Shown piece after piece: positions 1 through 12,100 of a stretch of DNA of 64,000 bases. Position 1 is the first letter of the stretch. Each line of letters opens with the position of its first letter. The DNA lies in the NCBI GenBank assembly GCA_026008535.1, contig BRKX01000014.1:19738694-19802693 (forward strand). The letters are read 5' to 3'. The stretch is from Perilla frutescens (taxonomy: Eukaryota > Streptophyta > Magnoliopsida > Lamiales > Lamiaceae). A model generated the notes under the pieces. It worked only from the letters and a program-made list of their open reading frames with translations. It was not told where the DNA came from and did no database searches. Both the position numbers and the translations under genes were made by a program.

Positions 1-1100
1 CAATTATGGTTGATCGAATTCATTGATTTTTGGAACAGAATACCGATGATAAATTGGAGGAATTAATCACCGAACGTAGCCTTTATGTTTAGTTGGGCAC
101 ATATTTTTCTATAAAGGGATACAAATTTAATTTATCCAAATAACAATTCATAAACTCAATATTTTGTCTAGTCGATTAGATTGGATTTTCATCTATCAAA
201 CGTTTATGATCCCATTTTTGGTACCCGCAATCGGAAATCTAATTCGCTGAATGACGAAATCGTGATTTCGAATCCTACAAATATTTTTTTAAATTGAGAT
301 ATCTTTCTATGACAAATAAATAGTTGTGGAGATCTTGATCAAGAAAAAAATAAATCCCTTCTGTTTGATTGTAATTTCAATTTTTTTAGAAATTATTTGT
401 AGTGAACTGAAATTGTATTCTTACATCACGCGCGACTGATATAATTTATGCACTGAGCTTTCTTTTGATATAAATTGCATGGTTTTATTTATTATTTAAC
501 AAAATAAAATAAAGATCCAACTGAAGTATTATGCTGCAGAATAGGTAAATATTCAGTGAATCATACTATGATTGTTAAATTTGAAGATAGTATTTTCCTT
601 TCTCCAAAATATGAACACCTTGTTTTGTTGTGAAATATAGAGATAAGGATTGATAGACTTATCCCATCTAATCAAACGTTTAGTTTACTGGATTTGAGCC
701 CGGGATTGATATAGAACCCAGTTGTTTATCCCATGTTTAATTGATTAGTAATCCCCCCTCCCCCCTTCGGATTATTAATCTAGCCTAATAAACTGTGATG
801 TTTAATGATAGGACTACCCTCACTTTGTTTTCATATTTATTATTTATATTTATTTGGTTTATTTATTTTATTATTATTTTTTCTCCAGAACTTGAAATTC
901 TTAATATTTTTATGTGTAATCCATTTAATTATTTTAAATCTTAATAATTACAATTTTAATTATAATTTTTTTTTGTAAAATATTATAATTTTTTTTTCAA
1001 ATTATTTATAAATATTATAACATTTTAATAATTATAAATTTAAAATTTCATAAAAATAATAACATGGAGGGCAATTTTGGTATGTTGGTACATTTTAATC
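1..1100. other. AT-rich intergenic sequence
   Basis: No gene-like reading frame or conserved protein motif was seen. The DNA is AT-rich with short inverted T/A tracts. Around 620-780 there are degenerate segments of the kind seen in old Tourist-like MITEs, but no terminus could be set. Confidence 0.5.
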
Positions 1101-1103
1101 TGA

Positions 1104-1762
1104 GGGGGGGTGTATTCGTTTGGGATTTTGATGGATTTTAATGGACTTTTAAAATCCGGGTGTATTCAATCCAGACTTTTAAAAGTCCATTAAAATCCGG
1201 AGGTATTCAATCCAGACTTTTAAAAGTCCTTTAAAATAGGGAGGTATTCAATCCAGACTTTTAAAAGTCCTTTAAAATCCGGAGGTATTCAAAAATCTGT
1301 GGACTTTAAAAAGTCATTGACTTCGTTGGATTTCAACTCGATTTTCACGTTCAAAATGTGAAGGATGAAATCCGATCCCTGGACACGAGAGTTTGATGGA
1401 TTTGAAAAATCCCGTGGCCGGTGCAGAATAGCGGCCGCTGGAATCCGAACTCGGGCACCCCAGCGACCGCTGGAGTAGCATGTGGGTTCTCTCGACTCGA
1501 CTTTCCAGTGGCTGCTCAATTCAAGCGGTCGCTGGGTTCAATTTTTTTCTGGGTCCACCGATCGTTGTGTTCCATCGATCACTGACAAGAAGGATTTGAA
1601 ATCCATTGAAATCATTCAAAATTGGTCCGAAATCCATGCACGAAATCTGCCAGACTCTGCGTGGAGTTGGGAGACTCCATGTGGAGTCTATGAATTTTAT
1701 AAATCCATAAACATTTAAAAGTCTATCAAAATCCATCAAAATCCCAAACGAATACACCCCCC
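1104..1762. mobile_element. Harbinger-like MITE, 659 bp, with internal 41-bp tandem repeats
   Basis: The left end reads GGGGGGGTGTATTCGTTTGG and the right end is its inverted complement. The terminal inverted repeats extend about 45 bp with few mismatches. TGA flanks both sides (1101-1103 and 1763-1765), fitting the 3-bp target duplication of PIF/Harbinger elements. No transposase is encoded; small reading frames inside are incidental. The left half holds 41-bp tandem repeats. The right half is related to the interrupted copy at 57135-57383. Superfamily assignment rests on TIR and TSD only. Confidence 0.7.
1120..1290. repeat. 41-bp tandem repeats inside the MITE
   Basis: The motif GGTATTCAATCCAGAC followed by a TTTTAAAAGTCC palindrome-like stretch recurs with starts near 1161, 1202 and 1243, and a truncated unit at 1284. 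This is an exact 41-bp period. The first unit merges into the left TIR, so the array looks like an amplification of TIR-proximal sequence. Confidence 0.8.
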
Positions 1763-1765
1763 TGA

Positions 1766-2130
1766 ATCATACAATCCAAACATAATATTCATAAAATTAT
1801 CTTGAATAATTAAATTCGCAATCAAGCAATCCAAACATAAGATTGTTAATTCATGAAGGGTTTGTTTACTTAATGGATTTACAATTGAGTGAATATATAG
1901 TTTAGAAGATGAGAGGATGGATAAATCATATCCCACAAATAAGCACACAAAACTCATTTATCATGGACATTAGATTATCCATCATTTTAATATCATGCAA
2001 AGTAAATATAAAATAACTTATTAATCCACCCTTATCCATCAAAGTAAACAAGGTCGAACAATACAATCTCACCATATCAAATCAATCTTGTCTATCACAT
2101 CAGACAAACCAAACGGGACCTAAACACAAT
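1766..2130. other. Intergenic; Tourist-like MITE remnant suspected
   Basis: AT-rich sequence with two near-copies of AATCCAAACATAA (about 1780 and 1830). It ends near 2120 with CAAACCAAACGGGACCTA, whose complement resembles a common Tourist/Harbinger terminus. No matching left end was found, so this is only a suspected fragment. Confidence 0.35.
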
Positions 2131-3165
2131 TCATTATTTTCATATTATTATAAGAGACGACATCTCTGTATTTCACAACAAAATAAATCAACATATAATA
2201 GTCAATAAAATATCTCTTTAAAAAAAAAGTAAAAATTTTACATGAGTTTTTTGAAGGAAAAAATGCCTGAATTTCACAAAATTAAAGTCAAAGTAGAAGC
2301 GACATGAGTCTAAGAGGATTAGAGGAAGAATTGAAGTAGAAAAAAGTAAAATGTAACAATAATTGCAATTTTATTAGATGAGTTCCAGCTAGAAGAAGGT
2401 GATTTGTCCCTTAATCGTTGTCAAGATTAACCCACGTGACATCCACGTCCCACCAGAAGAGAGAGGAGAGCAATGAATCAATCCAAAAACAAATACGCAG
2501 AGTTCAAAAAGAAAAAAACACACAGCAAATTCAAGAATTAGAAATCGACAAACTGCAGAGTCGGGTCATATTCACCGTTTGTACGGGTCGGATCTGTCTC
2601 CCCTCCCTTGACGGCTCTCCTTTTACCTTTTCAGTCCACTACGTTTCCCCCCTTTCTCTCTCTACAACCCTTCATATCTCTCTCTTTACCCCCCCATGTG
2701 ATCAATCCCCCTTTTTCTAATGACAAACGGTCCTAGTATGTATGATTCGTGTTATCAAGAATTGTGTATCGTTATCCTTTTCTGCTAGCACAGCATTAGT
2801 TTTCTCGGTTGATCATAAGCTGCTTCTTTCTTGGTCCCTTGCTAATTGACTGCTTCTGTGCTCAAAGTTGTGCCTTTTGTGGTCATTGAATCCTTTTCTT
2901 GTTCGTTTCTGTTTCTACTTAAGTGGGGCTGCGGTGATTCTACTGTTGGATTGCTGCGAGGTCAAATTCCTCAGCTGAATTGAGGTGGTTGGTGGTCTCT
3001 TGATCTGGGTTTTGCTCAGCTGCTGAGTTTTTTTGGTTGCATTGTGGCGGTGATTGAAGATCTGTTGGTTAGTTAGGTCAAATTGCAGTGAACTTTGGAT
3101 TTTGGGAGACTGAATTGGGGGAAAAAGGGTTTTGGATCCGGTGAGGGGGAAAACAGCGCCATTAG
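2131..3165 (+). promoter_or_regulatory. Upstream region and probable 5' leader of the formin gene
   Basis: This stretch precedes the formin start codon. From about 2590 it becomes pyrimidine-rich (CCCC and CTCTCTC runs near 2640-2700), as is usual around plant transcription starts and leaders. A 100-codon open frame at 2418-2720 has no recognisable protein character and is not called. The transcription start cannot be fixed from sequence alone. Confidence 0.4.
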
Positions 3166-6100
3166 ATGGCGCTGTTCCGAAGATTCTTCTATAGGAAGCC
3201 GCCCGATCGGCTTCTCGAGATCTCCGAGAGGGTCTACGGTATGCATTTTCAACTACTTGTTTTTCATTTAGTTATGAAGAATTTTAGTTCTTCAGCATTA
3301 GAAATTCTTTAATTTTGAAGACATTACAGTGGATTGTGCTTTGGAGTTTTGACCGATTCTTCGAAGTTTTATTGGGTTAATCATCCCACAATGTGTTAAA
3401 TTATAGCTCTACCTCAAGTGTTCCTGGCTTTCTCTTGATGTATAACTTGGTTGGAATGTTGGAGCTATTTTATGGGTGCTGTCTACAATTTGGATGGACT
3501 TTGGAAATGGGATAAATAAGTTATATCTTTGATTTCAAAGACAGCTGCTCGACATCATCAAGCTTGGAATTTTTTTAGTTAATCCTTAATATTCTGTGCT
3601 GAATGTACAAACTCAAGCCAATTATGATTCCATATGGTGCAACGAGTAGTTTTTGGATAATCTAGCTGATTTCAAATGGATGCCGTTTTTGTTGGTTGCA
3701 TTACTTGAGGATATTTTGTCAACTAGCGGTTTTAAGAGTGCTTAAAGTATACACGCATCTTTAAAATGCCAGCCTTATTTCTTCTCATAGTTATGAATTG
3801 CATGGTAGCTTTGGAATTTTATATTGGATTTGTCATATGAATGCTATTGTTCTAATTCATCTCTAGATTTTCTGTATTGTGGACTTAGTGAGATTGAAAA
3901 ATTGTTAAAGCATTGCATGCTGGAAATTGTGGATGATTTATAAAACTGATGTTGGTTTCGGTGACATGAATGTTTGCCAGACTTGTGTGTATTGTGACAT
4001 ATGCTGATGCCATTTCTTATTTGTTGACTGTAGTGTTTGATTGCTGTTTCTCCACCGATGTACTTGACGAAGATGAGTACAGAACATATATGAATGGAAT
4101 TGTTGCTCAGTTACAGGACCACTACCCTGATGCTGCCTTTATGGTTTTCAATTTCAAAGAAGGCGAAAGAAGGAGCCAATTATCTGACGTGTTATCTCAG
4201 TATGACATGACAGTAATGGATTACCCTCGGCAGTATGAAGGGTGTCCACTTTTACCGCTGGAGATGATTCACCACTTCTTGCGATCCAGTGAGAGCTGGT
4301 TGTCTCTTGAGGGCCAGCAGAATGTGCTTCTAATGCACTGCGAAAGGGGAGGATGGCCTGTGCTTGCGTTTATGCTTGCCGGCCTTCTTCTGTACAGGAA
4401 ACAGTACACTGGTGAGCAGAAGACTCTTGAAATGGTATATAAACAAGCACCCAAGGAACTTCTTCATCTTTTGTCTCCTTTGAATCCCCAACCATCTCAG
4501 CTCAGATATCTTCAATACATCTCTAGAAGAAATTTTGGGTCCGACTGGCCACCATCAGATACACCTCTGGCTCTGGATTGTATTATTCTTAGGATCCTTC
4601 CTTCATATGATGGTGGGAAAGGATGCCGGCCAGTAATTCGTGTATATGGTCAGGATCCCACTTTAAAAACATCTACTAGAAGTTCCAAGCTTTTGTTCTC
4701 AACTTCTAAAGTCCAAAAAAATATCCGCCTCTATAGACAGGTAATGCCACAATCTGTAAAACTCACATCAAATATACATATATATATATGTATATATATA
4801 TCACAAATTTAAGGTGTTCTTATGTCTTGTTGTCGCAGGAAGAGTGTGAACTAGTAAAAATTAATATTCGTTGCCGTGTTCAAGGAGATATTGTTATTGA
4901 GTGCATCCACTTGGAGGATGACTTGGTGAGGGAAGAGATGATTTTTAGAGTGATGTTCCATACAGCATTTGTCCGTTCTAATGTTTTGATACTGACCCGT
5001 GATGAAGCTGATGTTCTTTGGGATGCTAAGGACCAATTCTCTAGGGATTTCAGAGCAGAGGTAAGGTTTTGTGTTGCTTGTGCTGTGCTTGTCAATTTTG
5101 AAGCTTTAGCAGTTAAATATCCCCCCCCCCCCCCTGCATTAGGTACTCTTTTCAGATGCAGATTCTATTCATTCTGTGGTAAACACTAAAGAAGCAGTAA
5201 GTGAATATGGAAATGAAGCAGAAGGTGCTTCACCTGAGGAATTCTTTGAGGCAGAAGAGATATTCAGCAGTGCAGTTGATGCTCAGGATGGCAAGGTGGA
5301 GTTTGATGACTATGCAATTATCTCTAGTTCTGAGGTCAATGAAAGTTATCAGGAGGAAGCCGTGAAGGAAGATTTGGATCATCATGCATTTGAAGATTGC
5401 GCATCTGACGAGGGACTTCAGAGACGTGAGCGCAATGTGCTCCCAAATGATAGTACACTCCGTAATGGGAATGCTAAACTAGAGTCTGGACTTCAGATTC
5501 ATAACGTAGCCAGTAATGCTGGAGCTGAATCTGTTAATGGTGGAATGGGTGATAAGTCTGAAGAAGAAGAAAATAAGGGAATCCATAGAAGTGAATGCAA
5601 TGTGCTTCCAAATGGTAGTATGCTGCGGAACAGGAATGCTAAAGTAGAGTCTGGATTTCAGATTCATAACATAGCCAGTAATGCTGAAACTGAATCCGTT
5701 AATGATGGAATGGGTGATAAGTCTGAAGAAGAAGACAATAAGCAAAGTGAAGAATCTCCTCAATTAATGAAAAATATCGAAAAGCAGGGCCAACAACAGA
5801 TATCTACCACTGATAATAATAAGCCGAAGTTGGATAGAAGCCTCTCAACTGTATCTAAAAAGCAGAATTCTTCCATTTCCAAATCTGCTTCTGATGCAGT
5901 CAGTGCCAACAAGAAATCTAAACCACAAGAGTCACCGGGCACCGCAGCTAGACAGGCAAAGCCAAATGCTGTATCTAGGTGGATACCTACTAATAAAGGT
6001 TCTTACACTAATTCAATGCATGTTTATTATCCTCCATCAAGATATAACAGTGCTCCGGCAGCGTTAGCTCTTGGCAAAGATTCCACGCCTGGGGGGAAAT

Positions 6101-9100
6101 CTAAGCCTCCGTTTGTTACTTCATCTTCAGCAACAGCTTCAGCTGAGAGAAGCACTGCATCAGGCCGTCCTAAGCATGCATCTAGCCCATCATCATTAGA
6201 TGCATCACCAGCTCAAGAAGCTTCTACCCCATCTCTACCTGTACTCTCAGAGGTGGAATGTGAAGCCCAGGAACATAGTCTAGAATCTCAACCACCTTCA
6301 GCTTCGTCACCACCACCTCCTCCTCCACCACCACCACCTCCTCATCCTAATTCTGTTATATATGAACCTTCTTCAACTCCTACATCAATGCTTCATGATG
6401 GTGAGGGCAGCGTTCTTTCACCTCCACCTGCACCTCCTACCCTAGCACCTCCACCTCCATCATCTGAAAATGCTGGTACGTTATTTCCTTCAAGATCATC
6501 CCTGCGACCGCCACCCCCCACCCCCACCTCCACCTCCACCTCCACCTCCCACCTTGCCATCTTCTCAGGATGCAAATTTTACCAAGTTCCCACCTTCATC
6601 TTACCATCCTCAATCCACCAGTACCAGCTTGTGGACAGCTCTGCAGGAAGCCATTCCCAAATCCCCTCCTCCACCTCCCCCTCCCCCTCCCCCTCCTCCC
6701 CACTCTTCCAGTGTGTGGAATACCAGTAGAGTTTTGCCACCTCCACCACCTCCTCCACCCCCCTTCTCATCTGGGAATTCAAGGCCAGCACCTATAGGAG
6801 TATCAAGTTCTCTCCCCCCCCCTCCACCACCCCCACCTCCCATATATGGGCTTCCTTCTTTTCATTCACATAGACCTTCACCCCCACCTCCACCGCCACC
6901 TCCTTCACGTGGTGCGCCTCCACCTCCACCTCCACCTCCTCCTCCATCGTCACCTTTTTCACATGGTGCACCTCCACCTCCACCACCTCCTCCTCCTCCA
7001 TCGTCTCCTTTTTCACGTGGTGCGCCACCAGCTCCATCTCCACCTCCCACTTATGGAACTTCTTTTCCTTCTCAAAACCATCAAACTCCACCACCACCAC
7101 CACCTCCTCCTCCGCGTAGTGCTCCACCTCCACCACCACCTCCTCCTCTGCGTAGTGCTCCACCTCCACCACCGCCGCCGCCTCCTCTTCGTGCTCCTGG
7201 CGTACCGCCTCCACCTCCACCTCCAGCACGAGGAATGCCTGCACCACCACCTCCTCCCCCTCGTGGAGCACCACCACCTCCACCTCCTCCTCATGGAGCT
7301 CCACCACCTCCACCCCCTCCAACACGTGGAGCCCCAGTTCCACCGCCGCCACCTTCAGTGCGCGGTCCTCCACCACCCCCACCCAGAGGAGGAGCACCAC
7401 CTCCACCACCACCTCCTGGAGGTCGTGTGCCCGGTCCACCTGCACCTCCAGGACCTCCCAGACCTCCAGGAGGTGCACCACCCCCACCTCCTCCATTTGG
7501 TGCAAAGGGACCTGCAACAGATGGTAAAGGTTTGCTTGCTGGTAGAGGGCGTGGCCTTCCACGTCCAATGGCAAATACTACAGCACCTCGAAGATCTACT
7601 TTAAAACCACTTCATTGGAGCAAGGTGACGAGGGTATTACAAGGAAGCTTGTGGGAAGAACTGCAGAAATTCGGAGATCCTCAAGTGTATTTCTCTTTCT
7701 CTACTGTTTACTTCTTTTATTTAGATTACTCTGAGCACTCTTTTTTAGCATCACTTTGGCTCCCTTTTTGTGGAAAAGATAAGAAACTTTATATTAGTTC
7801 GGTTTTGTTTTTATGCATTCATCTTTATATCTCTCAATCAAATGTATTATGGAATAGATTTGTGCAAAATCTTCCTTTCTCTCTTTCTTCTCTTTTGTCA
7901 CTTATTGCCTCCTTAGGATGACTGATATGCTTCTCTCTTACTCTAGGGCACCAGAATTTGATGTGTCAGAGCTTGAGACCCTTTTCTCTGCCACAGTACC
8001 AAAGTCAGATGCTGGAGGTAAATCTGGAGGGCGCAGAAAATCTACTGGATCTAAGCCTGAAAAAGTCCATCTGGTAATTTTAAATAAATCCGGTTTACAT
8101 TTCTGGTATAATCTTTTTTTCCTTTTTTTTGAGGAGTGGGGGGGGGGGGGGGGTGGGGAGGTAAGAGTGTCATGTAATGTGCATATTTATTAAATTAATG
8201 AATCTGAATTCTGATAATTAACTCACCGGGGAACCTATACTTGGGAGTCCTGTTTGTGCCAGATGAATGATTCTTAGAAGAGGCCATTAATGACTGATAT
8301 TGATCACTCTCCCATTCACCAAGAAGCTACAATCAGTTACTGCAAACATGTATATGCTGTAGTAAAGACATGATCCATAGCTACATATTCATGAAAAAAG
8401 ATGACTAAAATGCTGAAGAACATGAACATTGGGGGTTTGTTAGTGCAGAGTTGTAGACAGAGGTTGGAGTAATTTAACTGGCTCAATCTTTTCCTTTTAC
8501 TAGTTTCTCAATCCTACTGATTCTATTTTGTAGGTTGACCTTAGGAGAGCCAACAACACTGAAATTATGCTTACAAAAGTGAAAATGCCCCTTCCTGACA
8601 TGATGGTAAGCTTTGGTTCACATTTCCTGTTGAGCATTTAACTTTCCTGTTCAACTTGTTTCTATTGGTATAAGTGTTTATAATATGTGAAATGTAGCTT
8701 GAGATATTATTTAATGATGCATTTCTTTCTACACCAATATTTGTTGCCTTCTCTTTACTTCTATCTTTTATTGTTAATTTTCTTTATATCATCTCGCCTT
8801 TAATAGTTTAGTTCATTTGCTGCTTAAGATTGACATGCATGTGTATCAATATAACAAAAATGCACACTTGTCCCTTCTGAAAGTTCCTGCAGTAGGAAGC
8901 GAGAAAATGGCATTTAAAGCAACAATACCTAATTATGTAAGAAAAGAATGCTAGTTAGAAACTAAAGTTCTGGAGAGGACATGACGAACAGAACTAGTAA
9001 TCAAATGTCATAGAAGTTTGGCTTGCTATACAATGGAAAAATTCACGTCAATAAACTGTTTGCCACACTTCTTTTACAGAAGATAATAAATACATAAAGA

Positions 9101-12100
9101 ATTGGAGAAATATATGTTAAGTTATATGTGCATGTTAACCAGGTCTCTCCACAGCCTAAGAATTCTTATATGATAAAATTCTCCAAATCTTTCATAATCA
9201 ATATTTAAATTTCAAATAAGATTAAATAAATTAAGACAGATACCCTTTACTAACTTGTAATTGTAATGTTGCAGCTATATATAAGTGAACGAATATTTGA
9301 TGCATTATTCCTTTTGATGTTTACACAGGAAAGTGTTGTTACTGGTAGGTTCTTGGAAATGGATTCCCTAATTATTACCTTTTTATTTAACATCTGTAAT
9401 GCAATTTACTTAGGATTCCAATTTTTTGAATTTTAAGGCCAAATAGGTCTGGAATTTAATTATTGGATCCAAATTGTTACCCTGGTTTTTATTCTTCTTG
9501 TTCATGCAAGATTCTGTAGCTGAAGTTCAATATGTCTCTCTAGTGTGCAAATTCAGTCTTCAGCATTGTTTCGTTTTGTTTCATATTAACATCACTGTTG
9601 GATAACTTTGACAGGCTGCTGCACTTGCAATGGATGCATCAATTTTGGATGCGGATCAAGTAGAAAATCTCATTAAGTTTTGTCCAACTAAAGAAGAGAT
9701 GGAACTTCTTAAGGTGAGGCTTTATATGTGCATGTCTTGTGTTCTGCACTGTTGCAATTCTGAAGTATTTTGCAATAATCAAGAAGCATTACCCCTTTTA
9801 ACTAGAATGCCATTGTAATTATTTAGGGCTACACAGGAGACAAGGAGAATCTTGGGAAGTGCGAACAGGTTTGTGGACAAGAGCCTAATTTTATTGAGCT
9901 ATGATGTTTGTGCTGCATTATGATCTCATTTTTGCTTGTAAGGACTGAGCTTGGTTCATCTCCTTTTGCTGATAGAATCTTGTTTATTTCTTATGCTGGC
10001 TTGATGATATTTGTGTTCTTAAGATTTGAGTTAGTCCACCTCTTTTTCAGGAAGATCTTGTAAGTTTCTCGTTAAGTATTAATTGAAGATATGTTTTTCT
10101 GGTAAACTTAGATTTTATATCTGTCTCAGGATATAGTTGCCAATATTTATTTGAAAAGGCTTGTTTTGTTTCATCTTGTGAAATGATGATTGTCCAGGCT
10201 GTCATGAGATTCAGACTTCCTGATAAAATGTGTCCATACTGTGTTTAGGTGCAGTTTTTTTAACATTGTGTATAATCAAGACAATTCTACATTTTTATAA
10301 TGAAAATGCACAGCCTATGAACCGAAGATTTGTTTGACTGGTTTTTTAAGAATCTTGTCTGTGACTAATTCAATTGAGCTTTATTTGTTTTAGATGGGGA
10401 GCAATATGCTGAGAAATATGTGGGTTTTTAGTAGCATATCTGTGAATTGCAGCATTTTCAATCTACTTGCATATCAGGTCATTGTTTATATATATCTGTC
10501 CACCTAATATTTTCTAGGAAAAAGGTTTAAAAGTTTCTTATAGGTTCTTTATCAGTTGTACTAGATTCTCATTCATATTATGAATTGGTCTTTTGGAAAT
10601 GCAAGAGTTAAAATCCTTAATCGTAGTATCGCATTGGAAAAAATTATGATGAGTGGAGCCTATTGTGATGGCACTTTAACATAGAACTGCATTTTTTTCT
10701 TTTGCCTCGCTTTCAGTCCTTTTTTCCTAATAGCCCTATTTTTGTTGGTGCTTTATGAAGACTAATAGGGGTTTGAATCTTTAACCTCTGCATTTTTCTT
10801 TTCTGTTTTCCCCTTTTTGCCTCAATTCCCATTTTTCCCTTTCTTCCAAGTAATCCTATTTTTATTGGTGTTCTATGATCAGTAACGGGGGGTTTGGATC
10901 TCTTACTTCTTTCAGTTTTTCCTGGAGCTGATGAAGGTGCCACGTGTTGAATCTAAATTAAGGGTTTTCTTATTCAAGATCCAATTCAACTCTCAGGTCT
11001 GCTCCATTTTTATAAAATCCTGAAGGTTACCATGGTGTGAGTTTTCTAAATTTGCATTATGTCTCAGGTTTCTGATTTCAAGAAAAGCTTGAACACTGTA
11101 AATTCTGCTTGTGAAGAGGTACACCTGAAATTCTATTGAAAAGTAATCCGTATATATAAAAACACCTGAATAACATAACTCTACTCATGCTAGGTCCGGA
11201 AATCCCTCAAACTGAAAGAAATTATGAAGATGATTTTATGTCTTGGAAATACATTGAACCAAGGAACTGCTAGAGGTATGGACCTTTTTATCGAGAATCT
11301 TTGAAGCTATGAAAATGTAGAATTTTCTTCAGGACTTCTCTTTGTCTAAAATCTTTATTAAACAATGTACCAGCTATCTAGAACTTAATGTTTCTACTCA
11401 GATAGGTGTGACATTTGCCAACATACTGGGGATTTTATGTTTGGGGGTCTCGTCCAAGAGGAATCTTTCCATCTATAAGTTTGCTTTGGTGCATCTGACT
11501 GAAACTAAGATTTTCTTTCAGGAAAGTGTGTATATGATGCCAAACTAAGCTACCTCATTGTGGTATATTCATATATTTTCTAATTTACTGCCTTGATGAG
11601 GAAATTGCGATTTTCACATGTTATGTCAGACAGCAAGATTCACCCTTATGGACAGAGCGAATCATATGATTCTAATTAATTTATCAAGTTTCATTTTGTA
11701 TCCTTGTAACCATGAATTTGAACTTTGTTGAATCTCAATCTGTTGTGTGAGCCTTCACCATGGCTAGAAATATTTTCTTTGATGTGTTGAATTGATGCCC
11801 GTTGATCTTTCTCCACCCCACTTGCTGTTGTACATATCATCTTTCTTTATGTGCGCAACATAATTGATTTCTCTGTAACTGACTCAAATAATATCATATA
11901 TTCATTCTTTAGGTTAAAAAAATGCAATTTTGGTAATAGTATTTTGAGTCCTTTGATTTTATTTTATGTTTGTGGTGTGGGGGGTGGGGGGGAGGAATTG
12001 TCCTAAAAAGTTCAAAGTGCATTTTCGGTTATGTTTGCCCTAATTTTTGGAACCTCTAAATATGGGGCTTTCCAGTGAGAATATTACGACTCTGGTGTTC

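Noticed and set aside
2418..2720. 100-codon frame upstream of the formin
   Set aside because: No protein-like composition or family resemblance; it overlaps the likely promoter and leader.
6476..6568. A 93-nt GT-AG intron that might explain the formin frame change
   Set aside because: Its length is a multiple of three, so removing it leaves the frame unchanged.
6570..7604. Several long open frames on both strands in the formin FH1 exon, including a Val/Glu-rich minus-strand frame of 260 codons
   Set aside because: They are frame shadows of CCN/CCA proline repeats; only the polyproline frame connects to PTEN-like and FH2 coding.
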